DNA of 64,000 nt from Gammaproteobacteria bacterium. GTDB lineage: Bacteria; Pseudomonadota; Gammaproteobacteria; Enterobacterales; Kangiellaceae. A program made the translations under genes and the position numbers. Positions 62,139-64,000 of this stretch are shown piece after piece. Numbering within the stretch: the stretch's first letter is position 1; each line of letters begins with the position of its first letter. The stretch lies in contig JABXHY010000005.1 in the NCBI GenBank assembly GCA_013373375.1, forward strand, positions 1 to 64,000, read 5' to 3'. The notes under the pieces are model-generated. The model saw only the letters and a list, made by a program, of their open reading frames with translations. It made no database searches and had not been told where the DNA came from.

Positions 62139-63700
62139 TAATCTTCTCGCGTAACTCTGAGAACTTCTTCTACTGTGGTAATGCCTCTCAACACTAAGGC
62201 ACGACCATCCGCTCGAATTGAAGGACTGAACTGGCGTGCATGTCGCTCGATGACTTGCTCACTTTCACCATTGTGAATCATGGTGCGCATTTCATCGTCA
62301 ATAAGTAGAAGTTCAAAAATACCTTGCCGTCCTTTGTATCCCAAATGACGACACTCTTCACAACCCGTTGCACGATACAACGTCGGTGGGTCGTTAACAT
62401 CAAAGCCCATTAAATCGCATTCGCCTTCATCAGCGGTGTAGCCTTCCTTGCATGCGTCACATAATGTCCGAACTAAACGCTGTGCAAGTACTCCCAACAT
62501 TGAGGAAGAAAGCAGAAATGGTTCAACACCCATATCGACTAAACGAGTGACTGCACCAATCGCTGTGTTTGTATGTAAGGTAGATAACACTAAGTGACCA
62601 GTTAAACTCGCTTGAACCGCAATTTGAGCCGTTTCGAGATCTCGTATTTCGCCCACCATCACAACATCAGGATCTTGACGTAGAATTGCGCGAAGTCCTC
62701 TCGCAAACGTCATATCAACTTTAGAGTTAACCTGAGTCTGGCCGATACCATCGAGTAAGTACTCAACAGGATCTTCAACCGTTAATATATTTCGCTGTTT
62801 ACTATTCAACATCGTCAAACCGGCATAAAGAGTTGTGGTTTTACCAGAACCTGTTGGCCCTGTTACCAAAATAATTCCATGAGGTTTGTGTAAGATGCTG
62901 CTCATTTGCTGCATTAATTTTTCTGGCATACCCAAATGAGTAAAGTCGAGTCGGCCCGCCTGTTTGTCGAGTAAACGAAGTACCACTCGCTCACCATGAC
63001 TCGATGGCATTGTCGACACCCGCACGTCAACTGCGCGATTCGCAATTTTCAATGCGATACGACCATCTTGAGGAACTCGCTTTTCAGCGATATCCAATTT
63101 TGCCATTACTTTGATACGCGACACTAATAAGGGCGCTAATTTACGGCTCGGCGATAAAACTTCCCGAAGCACGCCATCAACACGAAAACGAACGGTGAGT
63201 TCTTTTTCAAATGTTTCAATGTGAATATCTGATGCGTTTTCTTTAATTGCTTCGGTTAACAAGGCGTTGATCAATTTTATGATTGGCGCATCGTCTTCAT
63301 TTTCAAGTAAGTCTTCTGTTTCAGGTAGTTCTTCGGCGAGTCGAAATAAGTCCATTTCCTCACCGATATCTTCCATTGCTTGCATAGCTTCCGAAGAATC
63401 GTTTTGGTAAACCTGACCTAAGTGTTGTTCAAATTCGTTTTCATCAACTTTTCGTAAGGCGATGGATTTATCTAGAAAACGGCGAACTTCAATAATGGCA
63501 TCTCGTGACACAGGTTCTCGAGCAACTACTTGAGCGGGTTCACCGCTGTCATCAATAACCACAATGCCATGACGACGGGCAAAACCGAAAGGCAAACGAG
63601 CCCTTAATACTGGATCGTCTGGCAAAGTGTCGAACTCATCTGCTGGTTGCAGATCAGGTTCGACTATTGTCGTTTCAATGTCGGTTAACTCAGTTGCCAT
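62138..63700 (-). CDS. gspE: Type II secretion ATPase GspE
   Basis: 520 residues. N1E/N2E domains precede the ATPase core with Walker [13 protein letters not shown] (~284-292), Asp box, Walker [13 protein letters not shown], and the tetracysteine zinc motif CDACKEG ... CEECRHLGY (~430-470). Hydrolyses ATP in the cytoplasm to drive pseudopilus assembly. The start overlaps gspD by 11 bases. Confidence 0.96.
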   Translation of the reverse strand: MATELTDIETTIVEPDLQPADEFDTLPDDPVLRARLPFGFARRHGIVVIDDSGEPAQVVAREPVSRDAIIEVRRFLDKSIALRKVDENEFEQHLGQVYQNDSSEAMQAMEDIGEEMDLFRLAEELPETEDLLENEDDAPIIKLINALLTEAIKENASDIHIETFEKELTVRFRVDGVLREVLSPSRKLAPLLVSRIKVMAKLDIAEKRVPQDGRIALKIANRAVDVRVSTMPSSHGERVVLRLLDKQAGRLDFTHLGMPEKLMQQMSSILHKPHGIILVTGPTGSGKTTTLYAGLTMLNSKQRNILTVEDPVEYLLDGIGQTQVNSKVDMTFARGLRAILRQDPDVVMVGEIRDLETAQIAVQASLTGHLVLSTLHTNTAIGAVTRLVDMGVEPFLLSSSMLGVLAQRLVRTLCDACKEGYTADEGECDLMGFDVNDPPTLYRATGCEECRHLGYKGRQGIFELLLIDDEMRTMIHNGESEQVIERHARQFSPSIRADGRALVLRGITTVEEVLRVTRED

Positions 63701-64000
63701 TACCGTTCTCTTGATCTGCTGTTGACTCTTTTTCCATTACCTCATGAAAACTTGGCGGTAGCGCTAATGAATCATCCCATGCTGGCAACAGAGGTGTATC
63801 TTCATCAGACATAAGATTAACGCCCTGAGCTCGCATATCAAGTTGTCTTCCACGAATATAATTGTATTTCCGCGAACTTAGTTCATGGATAGACTTTTCA
63901 TCTCGTAAAATTTTTGGACGAATAAAAACCATCAAATTTCGTTTGGTTTTGGTTGTTCTGTTTGAACTGAACAGTGAGCCCAATAATGGAATATCTCCGA
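63690..64000 (-). CDS. gspD: Type II secretion outer-membrane secretin GspD, C-terminal end (partial)
   Basis: The last ~103 codons are in the window; the frame stays open to the right edge. The secretin end [28 protein letters not shown] and [12 protein letters not shown] mark GspD. The C-terminal part after ~40 residues includes the S-domain type tail ([18 protein letters not shown]). It forms the outer-membrane channel. gspC is not visible and would lie beyond the right edge. Confidence 0.93.
   Translation of the reverse strand, partial: GDIPLLGSLFSSNRTTKTKRNLMVFIRPKILRDEKSIHELSSRKYNYIRGRQLDMRAQGVNLMSDEDTPLLPAWDDSLALPPSFHEVMEKESTADQENGNGN

Overview
The window reads as chromosomal DNA of a moderately AT-rich gammaproteobacterium. 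Supporting this are the complete gsp type II secretion cluster, RraB, MutH, RppH, PtsP, SecB, the GpmI-EnvC-Ctp-YibQ block, RlmI and NudE/YrfG. The gene mix and gene order would fit a marine lineage such as Kangiella/Aliikangiella/Pleionea, but that placement is an inference from memory, not from a search. No rRNA, tRNA, CRISPR array, insertion sequence or prophage was seen.

Layout. 1-3167 (minus) is the first ~1055 codons of a giant YD-repeat (Rhs-like) protein with a LamG-like domain and RTX repeats, running off the left edge. A 508-base non-coding stretch with palindromic sites separates it from a TPR protein and an orphan small protein. 4.7-12.5 kb holds mostly housekeeping genes: apaG-apaH, an SDR dehydrogenase, a MAPEG protein, SlyD, and a minus-strand run tauE/safE-lgt-thyA-folA-lipoprotein-rraB. 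12.5-20.8 kb holds an NRDE protein, a DUF938 methyltransferase, a TPR membrane protein, rppH-ptsP, a HAD phosphatase and mutH. 20.9-26.2 kb is a membrane-transport block: a large MscS channel with a perfect 9-bp tandem repeat at its 3' end, ZntB, a bacterial voltage-gated sodium channel and a MATE exporter. 26.3-40.2 kb returns to core functions (DUF502, GcvR-like ACT protein, RlmI, GpsA, SecB, rhodanese, a secreted metallopeptidase, YibQ, CtpA-like protease, EnvC, GpmI).

40.3-53.0 kb is the most interesting region. A plus-strand run encodes a membrane Ser/Thr kinase, a PP2C phosphatase, an FHA protein, YqiJ, YqiK (flotillin-like) and a 1754-residue AAA+ ATPase. Facing it is a compact minus-strand operon: DUF2170 (YjfI)-PspA-a small tandem ribbon-helix-helix-like protein. 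The promoter of that operon carries two identical 13-bp palindromes, one over the -35 and one at the predicted transcription start. Together this looks like a phospho-signalled membrane-stress module with its own repressor. The individual families are known; the full assembly and its operator are the best candidate here for something undescribed.

53.1-64.0 kb (minus) is one tightly packed run: gspD (partial)-E-F-G-H-I-J-K-L-M-N followed by yrfG, nudE and cysQ. The metallopeptidase at 32-35 kb has an N-terminal signal, a P domain and a GlyGly-CTERM-like tail, which makes it a plausible substrate of this secretion system.
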